41,027 nucleotides of DNA from Patulibacter medicamentivorans (lineage in GTDB: Bacteria > Actinomycetota > Thermoleophilia > Solirubrobacterales > Solirubrobacteraceae): NCBI RefSeq assembly GCF_000240225.1, contig NZ_AGUD01000210.1, positions 1-41,027 on the forward strand. The letters are read 5' to 3'. The notes under the pieces are model-generated. The model ran no database searches. It was not told the DNA's origin and saw nothing but the letters and a program-made list of their open reading frames with translations. Below, in pieces: positions 33,361 through 41,027 of this stretch (position 1 is the first letter of the stretch; each line of letters opens with the position of its first letter). Both the position numbers and the translations under genes were made by a program.

Positions 33361-34308
33361 ATGCAGATCGACGGCATCCACCACATCTCCACCATGACGG
33401 CCGACGGCCGGGCGGCGACGGAGTTCGCCACCGGGGTCCTCGGTCTGCGCCTGGCGGCCAAGACGGTCAACCAGGACGCGCCGGACATGTACCACCTGTT
33501 CTTCACGGACGAGGACGCCGAGCCGGGCTCCGACCTGACGATGTTCGAGATGCGCGGCCTCCCGAAGGGCCGCGCGGGGGCGGGCCAGGTGCACCGGATC
33601 GTCTACCGCGTCGCCGACGCCACCGCGATCGACTTCTGGGCCGCGCGGCTGACGAGGCACGGCCTGCCCAACCGCCGCGACGGCGAGCGGCTGCTGTTCG
33701 AGGATCCCGAGGGCCTGGGCTTCGAGCTGGTCGTCGACGACAGCGGCGACGCGCCGCTGCGCGCCCGCCACCCGCAGATCCCCGAGGAGGTCGCGCTGCG
33801 CGGCTTCGGCGGCGTCCGGATCTACAGCCGCGCGCCCGAGCGCTCGGCGGCGGTCCTGACCGGGGTCCTCGGGGCGACCGAGCTCGACGCCGAGCGCTAC
33901 GAGCTGCGGAGCGACCGGCGGGGCGGCATCGTCACCCTCGACGCCGCGCCGGCCGAGCGCGGGCTGCAGGGCGCCGGCACCGTCCACCACGTCGCCTTCG
34001 GCATCCGCGAGGCGGACTACACGGCGTGGGATCCGCACGTGGCGCAGTCGGGGCTCCACACCTCGGGCCTGGTCGACCGCTACTACTTCCACTCGATCTA
34101 CTTCCGCGAGCCGGGCGGCGTGCTCTACGAGCTGGCGACCGACGAGCCGGGCTTCGAGGCCCGCAACCCGAAGGACGAGTGGGGCCGCAAGATCATCCTG
34201 CCGCCGTGGCTGGAGTCGCAGCGGGCCCAGGTCGAGGCCGGCCTGCAGGTGATCCCCGACCCGCGCGAGGAGTGGGACCCGGCCTTCCTGGCCGGCACGG
34301 CCGCCTAG
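33361..34308 (+). CDS. VOC-family ring-cleaving dioxygenase-like protein
   Basis: A 315-aa protein with two vicinal-oxygen-chelate modules. Metal-ligand candidates are His7 or His8 (GIHHIST) and the Glu in GFELVV in the first module, and His in TVHHVAFG and Glu in YELATDEPGF in the second. The length, the MYHLFFTDE segment and the C-terminal LPPWLE place it with MhqO/LinE-like ring-cleaving dioxygenases, which open hydroquinone-type rings. Some relatives act as glyoxalases. GGGGA lies before the ATG. The promoter and MarR-like operator suggest induction by an aromatic compound or quinone stress, which is inferred. Confidence 0.9.
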   Translation: MQIDGIHHISTMTADGRAATEFATGVLGLRLAAKTVNQDAPDMYHLFFTDEDAEPGSDLTMFEMRGLPKGRAGAGQVHRIVYRVADATAIDFWAARLTRHGLPNRRDGERLLFEDPEGLGFELVVDDSGDAPLRARHPQIPEEVALRGFGGVRIYSRAPERSAAVLTGVLGATELDAERYELRSDRRGGIVTLDAAPAERGLQGAGTVHHVAFGIREADYTAWDPHVAQSGLHTSGLVDRYYFHSIYFREPGGVLYELATDEPGFEARNPKDEWGRKIILPPWLESQRAQVEAGLQVIPDPREEWDPAFLAGTAA

Positions 34309-34324
34309 GACGTCCCGGAGACGA

Positions 34325-34359
34325 CCACCGGCCGGCCCCTCGCGGGTGCCGGCCGGTGG
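34325..34359. terminator. 12-bp-stem hairpin between convergent genes
   Basis: CCACCGGCCGGC and GCCGGCCGGTGG flank an 11-nt loop, between the VOC gene stop (34308) and the opposing stop at 34384. It could serve both directions. Confidence 0.7.
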
Positions 34360-34383
34360 CCTTGCGCTGTCCTGTCGCCCCGG

Positions 34384-37300
34384 TCAGTAGCAGACGTCCC
34401 CGAGCACCGCCTCGGCCGCGGGCAGGACGTCGGTGGTTCCCAGCACCGGCAGCTGGACGGTGGCGACGACGTCGCCCTGCTCGCAGCTGAGCTGGCCCTC
34501 GCGGAACTCCGTGTTCGGGATCCCGCTCAGGTCGGCGAGCCAGCGGAAGACCGCGCCGGGGCTCTTGGTCCGCAGCGACGGGCCGCGGCGGACGTAGACG
34601 CCATCGCCGTTCTTGCCCCAGCCGGCGCGGATGATGTTGAGCTTGCCCGCGGTCGTGTTGCGGATCACGATGCTCCTGGCGAGCACCCCGAACGCGTCGG
34701 TCCGCAGGTGGACCTTCAGCAGCTCGTCCTCCTCCGGCCCGTCGCCGTCGTCGTTGCGCTCGACCGTGTCGCCGGAGTAGACGGCGAACGTCGTGTCCAT
34801 CAGCTCGACCTGGTCCAGCTCGACCCGGTTGCGGGCGGAATGGTCCAGGCAGCTGCCGTAGACGTCGCCGTTGCGGTCGCCGTCCTTGTTCGTCGGCGGC
34901 AGGCAGATCCAGCCGCCGATGTGGAGCGTCCCGTTGGCGGCGGTCTGGATCGACGCGTCGGTCGGGACGGTCACCTGCTTGCCGTTGACCTTGAACCCGC
35001 GCCGCACGTCGGTCGAGCACTGCTGGTCGCCACCGACGCAGATCGAGGCGTTCGACGGCAGATCGGGGATGTCGAGGTTGGTCCCGACGTCCTTGCCGGC
35101 GACCTTCAGCTGCACGTCGGTGCCCGGCTGGGCGGCCCGCCAGTCGACCCGCAGGCCGGTCCAGTCGAGCAGCTCGAACTCCTGCGAGGTCTTCAGCTCG
35201 CTGGCGTTCAGCTCGACGTCGCTGGGCTCGTCCGACGTCCCGCCGTGGAGCGTGACGTCGAGCGGCGCGGGATCGGCCGCGAAGCCGGTCTTGACCGCCG
35301 TCTTGTCGCCCGGGCCGCCGCTGCCGGCGGGCAGGGTCAGCTTGGCGTGGGTGAGCCCCGCCAGCAGGCGGCCCTGGACGTGCAGGACGCCGTCGCGCTT
35401 GTCGAGGTCGACCTTGTTGCGGCCGTCCTCGGGCAGCGCGGGCCGTGCGTCGCCGCTGTCCCAGATCTCGAAGTCGATCCGGCCGAGCGGCGCGTCGGGC
35501 GTCACCTCGACGTCCTTCAGGTCGACCACGAAGTGCGCGGGCACGTCGCGGACGGTCGCCTTGACGTTCTGCGGCTTGCCCTTCAGGTCCTGGCCGGGCG
35601 TGCCCTGCGGCAGGTTGCGGGCATCGATGTCGAGCCGCGGGATCGTCGACGACGCGGTGTAGTCGAGCTTCGCGGCGTCGAGCTTCAGGTCGAGGTCGTT
35701 GGGGATGTCCTCGATCCGGCCGGTCATCGTCAGCGGCGCGGCGACGGCGTCGTCCGGCGTGTCGGCCTGGATGTCGAGGTCGACGTCCTGGCGCGACCCG
35801 TCCGGCAGCGGGTCCAGGTGCAGCTGGCCGCTGATCCGCTTCGCGGTCTCGGTCGGCTTGGTCGCGTCGGGCACGTAGGTCGTCAGGCCGAACCTGCCGC
35901 CCTTGACCTCGAACAGCTGCGCCGCGACCGCGAACTGGCCCGGGAACCTGCGCATCGCGACCTTCGACTGGCCGTCGGCCAGGTCGGGGGCCGGGGTGGT
36001 GCCGTCCGTCACCTTCGCCTTGACCATCCCGACCTTGTCGTCGGTGGTCACGTCGATGCCGTCGGACCCGTCGGCCGGCTTGAACCCGATGGTGACCGTC
36101 TTCGGCAGCCGGTCGATCCGGGCGTCGATCCGCTTGGCGTCGCCGAACAGCGGCGTGGTCGCGTCGACCTTCGCGCCGATGCTGCCGATCGGGGCGCTGC
36201 CGTCGTAGGTCAGCGCGCCGGCCGTCTTGTCGAAGACCAGGTGGACGCTGTCGGGGATCGTGCTGAGGTCGGCGTCGACGGCGATCCCGTCGCCCGCGTA
36301 GCGGACGACGATCGGCTGGGCCGCCAGCTTCAGGCCGCCGTCGAGCTTCTTCATCGCCGGCTTGGTGCTGCCGTCCGGCTGCTGCTCCGGGCCCTTGGTG
36401 ATCCCGACCCGCGCCTCGCGCAGGCCCTTGACGCGCGCGTGGGCGACGAAGCTCGCCGGCGTGTCGACGATGTCGGCGCCGGTCTCGTCGGGTTGCAGCC
36501 CGCCGTCGGGGCCGCTGGAGAGCAGCGCCTCGACCTGGCCGATCGGGGCGTCGGCCTGCAGCTCGATCCCGGAGCCGCCGGGGGTGACGGTGATATCGGC
36601 CTTCGGCGGCAGTCCGCGGATCTCGCCCTCGACCCGCTTCGCGCGGTCGATGAGCGGCTTGCTGGAGCTGGCCTCGACCGCGATCCGCTGGACCGTCTCG
36701 CCGAACGCGTCGTAGGAGATCGCGCCGGTGGTGGGGGCGAAGCCGACGAGGATGTGCCGCGGCAGGTCCTCGATCGTCGCGCTCGCGCGCAGGTCGTCGT
36801 CGCCGGAGTAGCGCAGGACGACCGGCTGCGTGGCGAGCCGCAGGTCGCCCCGGAAGCCGCTGAACGCGCCCTGGGCGTCCTTGTCGATCGCGACCTTCGC
36901 CGCCTGCAGGCCCTTGACGCGGGCATGGGCGACGAAGCGGTCCTTGGTGTCGACGATGTCGGCGCCCAGCTCGCCCGGCTTCAGCCCGCCGTCGGGGCCG
37001 CTGGAGAGCAGCGCCTCGACCTGGCCGACCGGTGCCGTCGTGCCGAGGTCGATCCCCGAGCCGCCGGGCGTGAGGGTGATGTCGGCCTTCGGCGGCAGGC
37101 CGGTGATCTGGCCCTCGACGCGGGTCGCGCGGCCGACCAGCGGCTTCGGCGACGTGGCCTTGGCGGCGATCTTCTGGATCGTCTCGCCGAACGCGTCGTA
37201 GTCGATGGTGCCGGTCGCGGGCGCGAACCGGAGGCCGACGTGGCGCGGCAGGTCGGAGACCGTCGCGTCGACGTCGAGGTCGGGCGTGTCGACCACGGCG

Positions 37301-38628
37301 TGCAGCGGCTTGCGCGGCCCGGTGCCGAGCTGCAGGTCGGCGACGATCCCGTCGGCGGCGTCGAAGCTGGCGCTGCGCAGGTCGTCGATGCGGCCGGCGA
37401 ACGACTCCACCGCGCCGCCGGTCCGGACGTTGACGTAGGGGTGGTCCTCGGTCAGCAGCTGCGGGTCGCCGTTGGCGAAGCCGGCCTCGATCGATCCGAG
37501 GGTGCCGCCGGTGGCGGCGAACGTGCCGCTCCTGGCGCTGGTCTGCTCGACGGTCATCCCGGTCGGCAGGTCGCGGGCTCTGGCCACGACCTTGGTGGCG
37601 ACCTTGCCGCCCGTGCTGTCGACGTAGGTGGCCGCGACGTCCTTGACCGGTGCGCTGGCCCGGTAGTCGATCTTGCGCTTGTCCGGGCCCAGGTCGTCGA
37701 AGGCGACCTGCAGCGACTCGGGCAGCGGCCCGACCGTGACGCCGATGTCCTTGCGAGTGGCGCCGTCGACCAGCTCTGCCTGGGCCTCGAGCGTGGTCGG
37801 GGTGCCCGAGCCGGCGCGCACGACGGTCCGCGTCTGGCCGATGCTGAGGCCCATCCGCGACAGCGAGGGCGCGGGCGCGTACTTCAGCCGTGCGCCCATC
37901 GGGGAGGTGCGGTGGTCGGCGGTGCCGTCGTAGAGCCCGCCGAGCGTGGTCAGCTCGGGACCGGCGCCGGTCTGGGTGACGCGGACGTCGATGTCGGTGG
38001 TGCCGGCGGCGGTCTTGGGCAGCTCGGCGGTCGCCGTCCAGCGCTGCGGGGCGCGCGATCCGCGAGCGTCGTAGCCGACGTTGATGTGGTCGCGGGGGAT
38101 GCCGCCGTTGAGGGGATCGTCGATCAGCGCCTCGATCTGCAGCGGCAGCTCGGACTTCTCGCCGGGGAGCCGCTCGATCCGGATCTCGAACTTCTCGAGG
38201 CTGATGACGCTGATCGTGCCGACGACGTCGGGCTCGGGATCGGCATCGACGTTGAGCTTGGTCGGCACCGCGACGAGCGCCAGCTGCTTGCGGACGATCT
38301 CACCGGTCGGCGTCTTGAGCTTGGTGGCGAACTGGTAGTCGACCGCGTTGTCGCCGCAGCCGATCGTCTCGAGCGTGCCGATCGAGCCGCCGAGCACGGG
38401 CTTCAGCGCGTCGACCAGACCCTGCGTCAGCGGGCAGGTGACGGTCTTGACCTCGTCGAACGGCTGCTTCCTGCCGGTCAGGATCCCGCCCAGATCGAGC
38501 CGGGTGAGCGCCGTCAGCGTCTCCGTGAGCCCGAGCGGCGACCGTGGCCGCGCCTCCGCTCCCGCCGGCAGCGCGAGCGCGCCGGCGATCACCGCGGCCG
38601 TGGCCGCGGTCCATTTCCTGCCTGGCAT
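34384..38628 (-). CDS. Giant secreted repeat protein, unknown function (copy 1)
   Basis: A 1414-aa protein with a signal peptide (MPGRKWTAATAAVIAGALAL, cut near AEA at about residue 26) and no other membrane helix. The bulk is predicted beta-rich, built of repeats of about 160 aa. Two are very alike (each with LPRH, DAFGET, GLPPKADIT, TPGGSGI, EALLSSGPDGGL, GADIVDT and FVAHARVKGL) and a third is degenerate. The C-terminal 300 residues carry paired Cys (ICVGGDQQC, GWICLPP, GSCLDH, LSC, and VCY at the end) and NIIRAGWG. An AGGGG with 6-nt spacing fixes the ATG. It is paralogous to the gene upstream. I do not recognise a family; a cell-surface, lipid-binding or tubular role are all possible. Confidence 0.85.
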   Translation of the reverse strand: MPGRKWTAATAAVIAGALALPAGAEARPRSPLGLTETLTALTRLDLGGILTGRKQPFDEVKTVTCPLTQGLVDALKPVLGGSIGTLETIGCGDNAVDYQFATKLKTPTGEIVRKQLALVAVPTKLNVDADPEPDVVGTISVISLEKFEIRIERLPGEKSELPLQIEALIDDPLNGGIPRDHINVGYDARGSRAPQRWTATAELPKTAAGTTDIDVRVTQTGAGPELTTLGGLYDGTADHRTSPMGARLKYAPAPSLSRMGLSIGQTRTVVRAGSGTPTTLEAQAELVDGATRKDIGVTVGPLPESLQVAFDDLGPDKRKIDYRASAPVKDVAATYVDSTGGKVATKVVARARDLPTGMTVEQTSARSGTFAATGGTLGSIEAGFANGDPQLLTEDHPYVNVRTGGAVESFAGRIDDLRSASFDAADGIVADLQLGTGPRKPLHAVVDTPDLDVDATVSDLPRHVGLRFAPATGTIDYDAFGETIQKIAAKATSPKPLVGRATRVEGQITGLPPKADITLTPGGSGIDLGTTAPVGQVEALLSSGPDGGLKPGELGADIVDTKDRFVAHARVKGLQAAKVAIDKDAQGAFSGFRGDLRLATQPVVLRYSGDDDLRASATIEDLPRHILVGFAPTTGAISYDAFGETVQRIAVEASSSKPLIDRAKRVEGEIRGLPPKADITVTPGGSGIELQADAPIGQVEALLSSGPDGGLQPDETGADIVDTPASFVAHARVKGLREARVGITKGPEQQPDGSTKPAMKKLDGGLKLAAQPIVVRYAGDGIAVDADLSTIPDSVHLVFDKTAGALTYDGSAPIGSIGAKVDATTPLFGDAKRIDARIDRLPKTVTIGFKPADGSDGIDVTTDDKVGMVKAKVTDGTTPAPDLADGQSKVAMRRFPGQFAVAAQLFEVKGGRFGLTTYVPDATKPTETAKRISGQLHLDPLPDGSRQDVDLDIQADTPDDAVAAPLTMTGRIEDIPNDLDLKLDAAKLDYTASSTIPRLDIDARNLPQGTPGQDLKGKPQNVKATVRDVPAHFVVDLKDVEVTPDAPLGRIDFEIWDSGDARPALPEDGRNKVDLDKRDGVLHVQGRLLAGLTHAKLTLPAGSGGPGDKTAVKTGFAADPAPLDVTLHGGTSDEPSDVELNASELKTSQEFELLDWTGLRVDWRAAQPGTDVQLKVAGKDVGTNLDIPDLPSNASICVGGDQQCSTDVRRGFKVNGKQVTVPTDASIQTAANGTLHIGGWICLPPTNKDGDRNGDVYGSCLDHSARNRVELDQVELMDTTFAVYSGDTVERNDDGDGPEEDELLKVHLRTDAFGVLARSIVIRNTTAGKLNIIRAGWGKNGDGVYVRRGPSLRTKSPGAVFRWLADLSGIPNTEFREGQLSCEQGDVVATVQLPVLGTTDVLPAAEAVLGDVCY
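36290..37270 (-). repeat. Two adjacent repeats of about 160 aa in copy 1
   Basis: The region from about 36790 to 37270 and the region from about 36290 to 36790 encode units sharing long identical blocks (DAFGET, GLPPKADIT, EALLSSGPDGGL, ADIVDT). Their DNA is also close, for example the stretch around 36480-36540 versus 36960-37025. Confidence 0.85.
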
Positions 38629-38658
38629 GAGGTCCCCCTGTTCGCTTGACCGCGGCGC

Positions 38659-38664
38659 AGGCTA
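38659..38664 (-). promoter_or_regulatory. -10 box (TAGCCT) of repeat-protein copy 1
   Basis: On the minus strand TAGCCT lies 30 nt before the ATG at 38628. It would give a leader of about 24 nt that contains the AGGGG ribosome site, so this gene is not leaderless. The rest of 38629-38834 holds only this and a terminator. Confidence 0.45.
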
Positions 38665-38776
38665 GCCGGCGGCGGGGAGGCGCGGAACGGTGAGGCTCCC
38701 CAAGGCGTACCCCGAGGTTTGCGGCCCGCCGGCACTGCTCGAGGCGCTGGCCGGCGAGCGCGTCCGCTGCGGGGGA

Positions 38777-38816
38777 CGGTCGACGGCCGGCTCCCGGGGA
38801 AGCCGGCCGTCGACCG
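38777..38816 (-). terminator. 15-bp-stem hairpin after repeat-protein copy 2
   Basis: CGGTCGACGGCCGGC pairs perfectly with GCCGGCCGTCGACCG across 10 nt, 18 bp past the stop of the upstream minus-strand gene. Confidence 0.75.
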
Positions 38817-38834
38817 CGCCAGGGCGGTGGGGCG

Positions 38835-41027
38835 CTAGTCGCAGACCCCCGTCAGCCATCCTGCGGCGGGGAAGATGTTGGTCGTCCCCAGCAGCGGCAG
38901 CTCGACCGTCGTCACGAGGTGCGCCGCGCCGCAGTTGAGCGTGCCGCTGGAGTCCTCCTTGTTCGGCGGGAGGTCCAGGTCGGCCAGCATCGTGAACTGC
39001 GCGGGCAGGCCCGGCGCCCGCGGGATCGCGAACAGCGGCTGACCCTCGCGGACGTAGTTCGGGTGCTTTCCGGTGTAGCCGGCGCGGATGATGTTGAGCT
39101 TCTCCGCGACCGTGTTGCGGATGTTGATGTTCCGCGCCCGCAGTCCGGTGCCGTCGGTGCGCAGGTGCAGCAGCAGGAGGTTGTCCTCCTCGGGGCCGTT
39201 GCCGCTCGAGTTGCGGTCGACCGTCTCGCCGGTGTGGACCCCGAACGTCATGCTCTGGACCTCGAGCCGATCGAGCTCGACGCGGTTGGACGCGGTCCGG
39301 TTGATGCAGGAGTCGTAGACCGCCCCGCTCGGCGTTCCGTGGGTCGTGGTCGGAGTCAGGCAGATCCACCCGCTGACCACCACCGGGCCGCTGGCGACGG
39401 TCCGGATCGACGTGCCGACCGGCACCTCGACGAGCTTGCCGTTGACGGGGAACCGCCCCAGCACGTAGCGGTCGAAGCAGTCGTCGTTGCCGACCACGCA
39501 GACGAAGGCCTGCGTCGGCAGGTCCTCGATGTCGACGTCCGTCCCCACCTCCTTGGCGGAGACTCCGAGGTGCAGGTCGGTGCCGACCTCGTTGCTGCGC
39601 CAGTCGACCCGCAGGCCGTTGCGGTCGATGAACTCGAACTCCTGCTCGGTCTTCAGCTCGCTCGCGGTCAACTCGATCCGCGAGCGGTCCTCACCACCCA
39701 TCCCGCTCCACATCACCAGGTCGAGCGGCTCCGGGTTCGCGGCGAACTGCGTCTTGACCTTCAGCTTGCCGGTCTCCGCGCCGGTGCCGCTCGGCAGGGT
39801 CAGCCGGGCGAACCGCAGGCCCGGCAACAGCCGGCCCTGGATGTGCAGGTTGCCGCTGCGCTTGTCGAACTGCAGCTTGTTGCGGTTGTCGACCGGCAGC
39901 GCGGCCCGCGGGCTGCCGACGTCCCAGAGCTCGAAGTCGACCAGGCCCAGCGCCTCGCCCTCCTTCGGCGTGACGACCAGGTTCTGCAGGTCGACGTCCA
40001 GCTCGGTCGGGATGTCCGTGATCGTCGCCTTGACATTCTGCGGCTTGCCCTTCAGGTCGTCGCCGGCCTTGCCCTGGGGCAGGTTCCGCGCGTCGACCGT
40101 GACCTTCGGGATCCTCGTCGAAGCGGTGTACCGCAGCTTCTGCGCGTCGAGGCCGAGCGTCATGTCGTCGGGGATGTCCTCGATCCGGCCGGTCATCGCC
40201 ATCGGCTCGGGAACGGCGTCGTTGGGGTTGTCGGTCCGGACGTCGAGGTCGATGTCCTGGCGCGAGCCATCGGGGAGCGGGCCGAGGTGCAGCTCGGCGG
40301 CGATCCGCGTCGACTTCTCCTCCGGCTTCGCCGGATCGGGGGCGTAGCCGACCAGCCCGATCGTGCCGCCGGCGATCTCGTACAGCTGCGCGGCGATCGC
40401 GAACTGGCCCGGGAGCTTGCGCAACGCGACCTTGGCCTGGCCGTCGACGAGTTCCGGCGCCTCGGTCGTGCCGTCGGTGATCTTGGCCTTGATCCGCCCG
40501 ACCCGCTGGTCGGTCGTCACGTCGACGCCGTCGTCGTAGCCCTCGGCCGGCCGGAATCCGACCGTCACCCGCTGCGGCAGCCGGTCGATTCGCGCGTCGA
40601 GCTTCTTGGCGTCGCCGAACAGCGCCGTCGCCGAGTCGACGCGCGCTCCGAGGCTCGCGATCGGGGCGCTGGCGTCGTAGGTGATCGCGCCGGTCGGTCG
40701 GTCGAACGTCACGTGGACGTCGTCCGGGACGGGGGACAGGTCGCCGTCGAAGCAGAGCCCGTCGGTCGGACGCGTCGCCGGGTCCTGGTCGGCGCACCGC
40801 GGGTCCGCGGTGTACCGGACCGCGATCGGCTGGGTCGCGATTCGCAGCTGCGCGTCGAGCCGCTGCAGCTCCTGCTTGATCGTGCCGTCATCCTGCCGCA
40901 CCGGGCCCTTGACGATGTCCACGTGCGCCTGGCGCAGGCCCTTGATGCGGGCGTGGGCGACGAAGCTCGCCGGCGTGTCGACGATGTCGGCGCCGGTCTC
41001 GTCGGGCTTCAGCCCGCCGTCGGGGCC
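38835..41027 (-). CDS. Giant secreted repeat protein, unknown function (copy 2, cut by window edge)
   Basis: The frame is open to the right edge; 730 residues of the C-terminal part are visible and the N-terminus lies beyond the window. It aligns with copy 1 throughout: the repeat end (GPDGGLKPDETGADIVDT), the DPxPDGSRQD block, LPQGxxGxDLKGKPQNVKAT, ASELKTxQEFE, RNRVELD-like SNRVELD, NGPEED and KLNIIRAG. It ends in a Cys two residues from the terminus, like copy 1. The last 80 bases at the window edge are almost identical in DNA to 36421-36517 of copy 1. Both copies share the Cys pattern, so they probably fold alike. Function is unknown. Confidence 0.85.
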   Translation of the reverse strand, partial: GPDGGLKPDETGADIVDTPASFVAHARIKGLRQAHVDIVKGPVRQDDGTIKQELQRLDAQLRIATQPIAVRYTADPRCADQDPATRPTDGLCFDGDLSPVPDDVHVTFDRPTGAITYDASAPIASLGARVDSATALFGDAKKLDARIDRLPQRVTVGFRPAEGYDDGVDVTTDQRVGRIKAKITDGTTEAPELVDGQAKVALRKLPGQFAIAAQLYEIAGGTIGLVGYAPDPAKPEEKSTRIAAELHLGPLPDGSRQDIDLDVRTDNPNDAVPEPMAMTGRIEDIPDDMTLGLDAQKLRYTASTRIPKVTVDARNLPQGKAGDDLKGKPQNVKATITDIPTELDVDLQNLVVTPKEGEALGLVDFELWDVGSPRAALPVDNRNKLQFDKRSGNLHIQGRLLPGLRFARLTLPSGTGAETGKLKVKTQFAANPEPLDLVMWSGMGGEDRSRIELTASELKTEQEFEFIDRNGLRVDWRSNEVGTDLHLGVSAKEVGTDVDIEDLPTQAFVCVVGNDDCFDRYVLGRFPVNGKLVEVPVGTSIRTVASGPVVVSGWICLTPTTTHGTPSGAVYDSCINRTASNRVELDRLEVQSMTFGVHTGETVDRNSSGNGPEEDNLLLLHLRTDGTGLRARNINIRNTVAEKLNIIRAGYTGKHPNYVREGQPLFAIPRAPGLPAQFTMLADLDLPPNKEDSSGTLNCGAAHLVTTVELPLLGTTNIFPAAGWLTGVCD

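Noticed and set aside
36290-37270. CRISPR-like or mobile repeat
   Set aside because: The repeats are long, in frame and protein-coding with synonymous differences; there are no spacers, inverted ends or transposase.
34708-38649. Long plus-strand open frame opposite the giant repeat protein
   Set aside because: Low-complexity Val/Arg/Asp-rich shadow; the minus strand shows a signal peptide, repeats and a ribosome site.

Overview
The window is high-GC (roughly 70% or more), densely coded and AT-poor. Nearly every independently transcribed gene has a TANNNT -10 box ending 6-10 nt before its start codon, which indicates leaderless transcription. The gene families (PccB/AccD-type carboxyltransferase with a tiny epsilon-like subunit, Stf0 sulfotransferase, NarL-type two-component pair, collagen-like secreted proteins) point to an actinobacterium. 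A Thermoleophilia/Solirubrobacterales member is my best inference; no rRNA or marker gene in the window proves it.

Layout. 1-2321: 3' part of a sensor kinase, its LuxR-type regulator and a small DUF2269-like membrane protein. 2408-2448: a perfect 19-bp-arm palindrome. 2466-6662 (minus): a 1398-aa secreted phosphodiester glycosidase / metallophosphoesterase / collagen-like fusion. 6944-8518: acyl-CoA carboxylase beta subunit. 8667-10251: a C39-peptidase-like protein and a small neighbour that resembles its C-terminal half. 10336-13584: OsmC-like protein, MetY and MetX. 13502-15024 (minus): small membrane protein and an ornithine cyclodeaminase-family enzyme. 15101-16205: carboxylase epsilon-like protein and FkbM methyltransferase.

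16229-28966 is a sulfur island. It holds a formylglycine-generating enzyme, a PHP phosphoesterase and a Cys-type sulfatase. The sulfatase is divergent from a Stf0 sulfotransferase plus APS kinase, and one shared -10 box serves both directions. Then come a sulfite reductase operon (cysJ-cysI) and an APS reductase / sulfate activation operon (cysH, TSUP transporter, cysD, cysN). The two reductive operons carry the same tandem operator: ATTCC-N5-GGAAT followed 21 bp later by a second, degenerate copy. The operons therefore appear co-regulated. The island can activate sulfate (CysDN), reduce it through APS to sulfide (CysH, CysJI) and fix sulfide into homocysteine (MetX/MetY). It can also divert APS to PAPS (CysC) for sulfation of a metabolite (Stf0), and it encodes a matured sulfatase to remove sulfate esters.

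28971-31232 (minus): GAF-PAS-GGDEF-EAL protein. 31401-33194: biotin carboxylase/BCCP alpha subunit. 33361-34308: a two-domain VOC ring-cleaving-dioxygenase-like protein with a clear sigma70 promoter and a MarR-like operator. 34384-41027 (minus): two tandem paralogous giant secreted repeat proteins of unknown function, the second cut by the window edge. I saw no tRNA, rRNA, IS element, phage gene or CRISPR array. The only stretch above 300 bases without a confident gene is 13585-14070; it holds a probable small membrane-protein gene and three phased GAATCGGG repeats.
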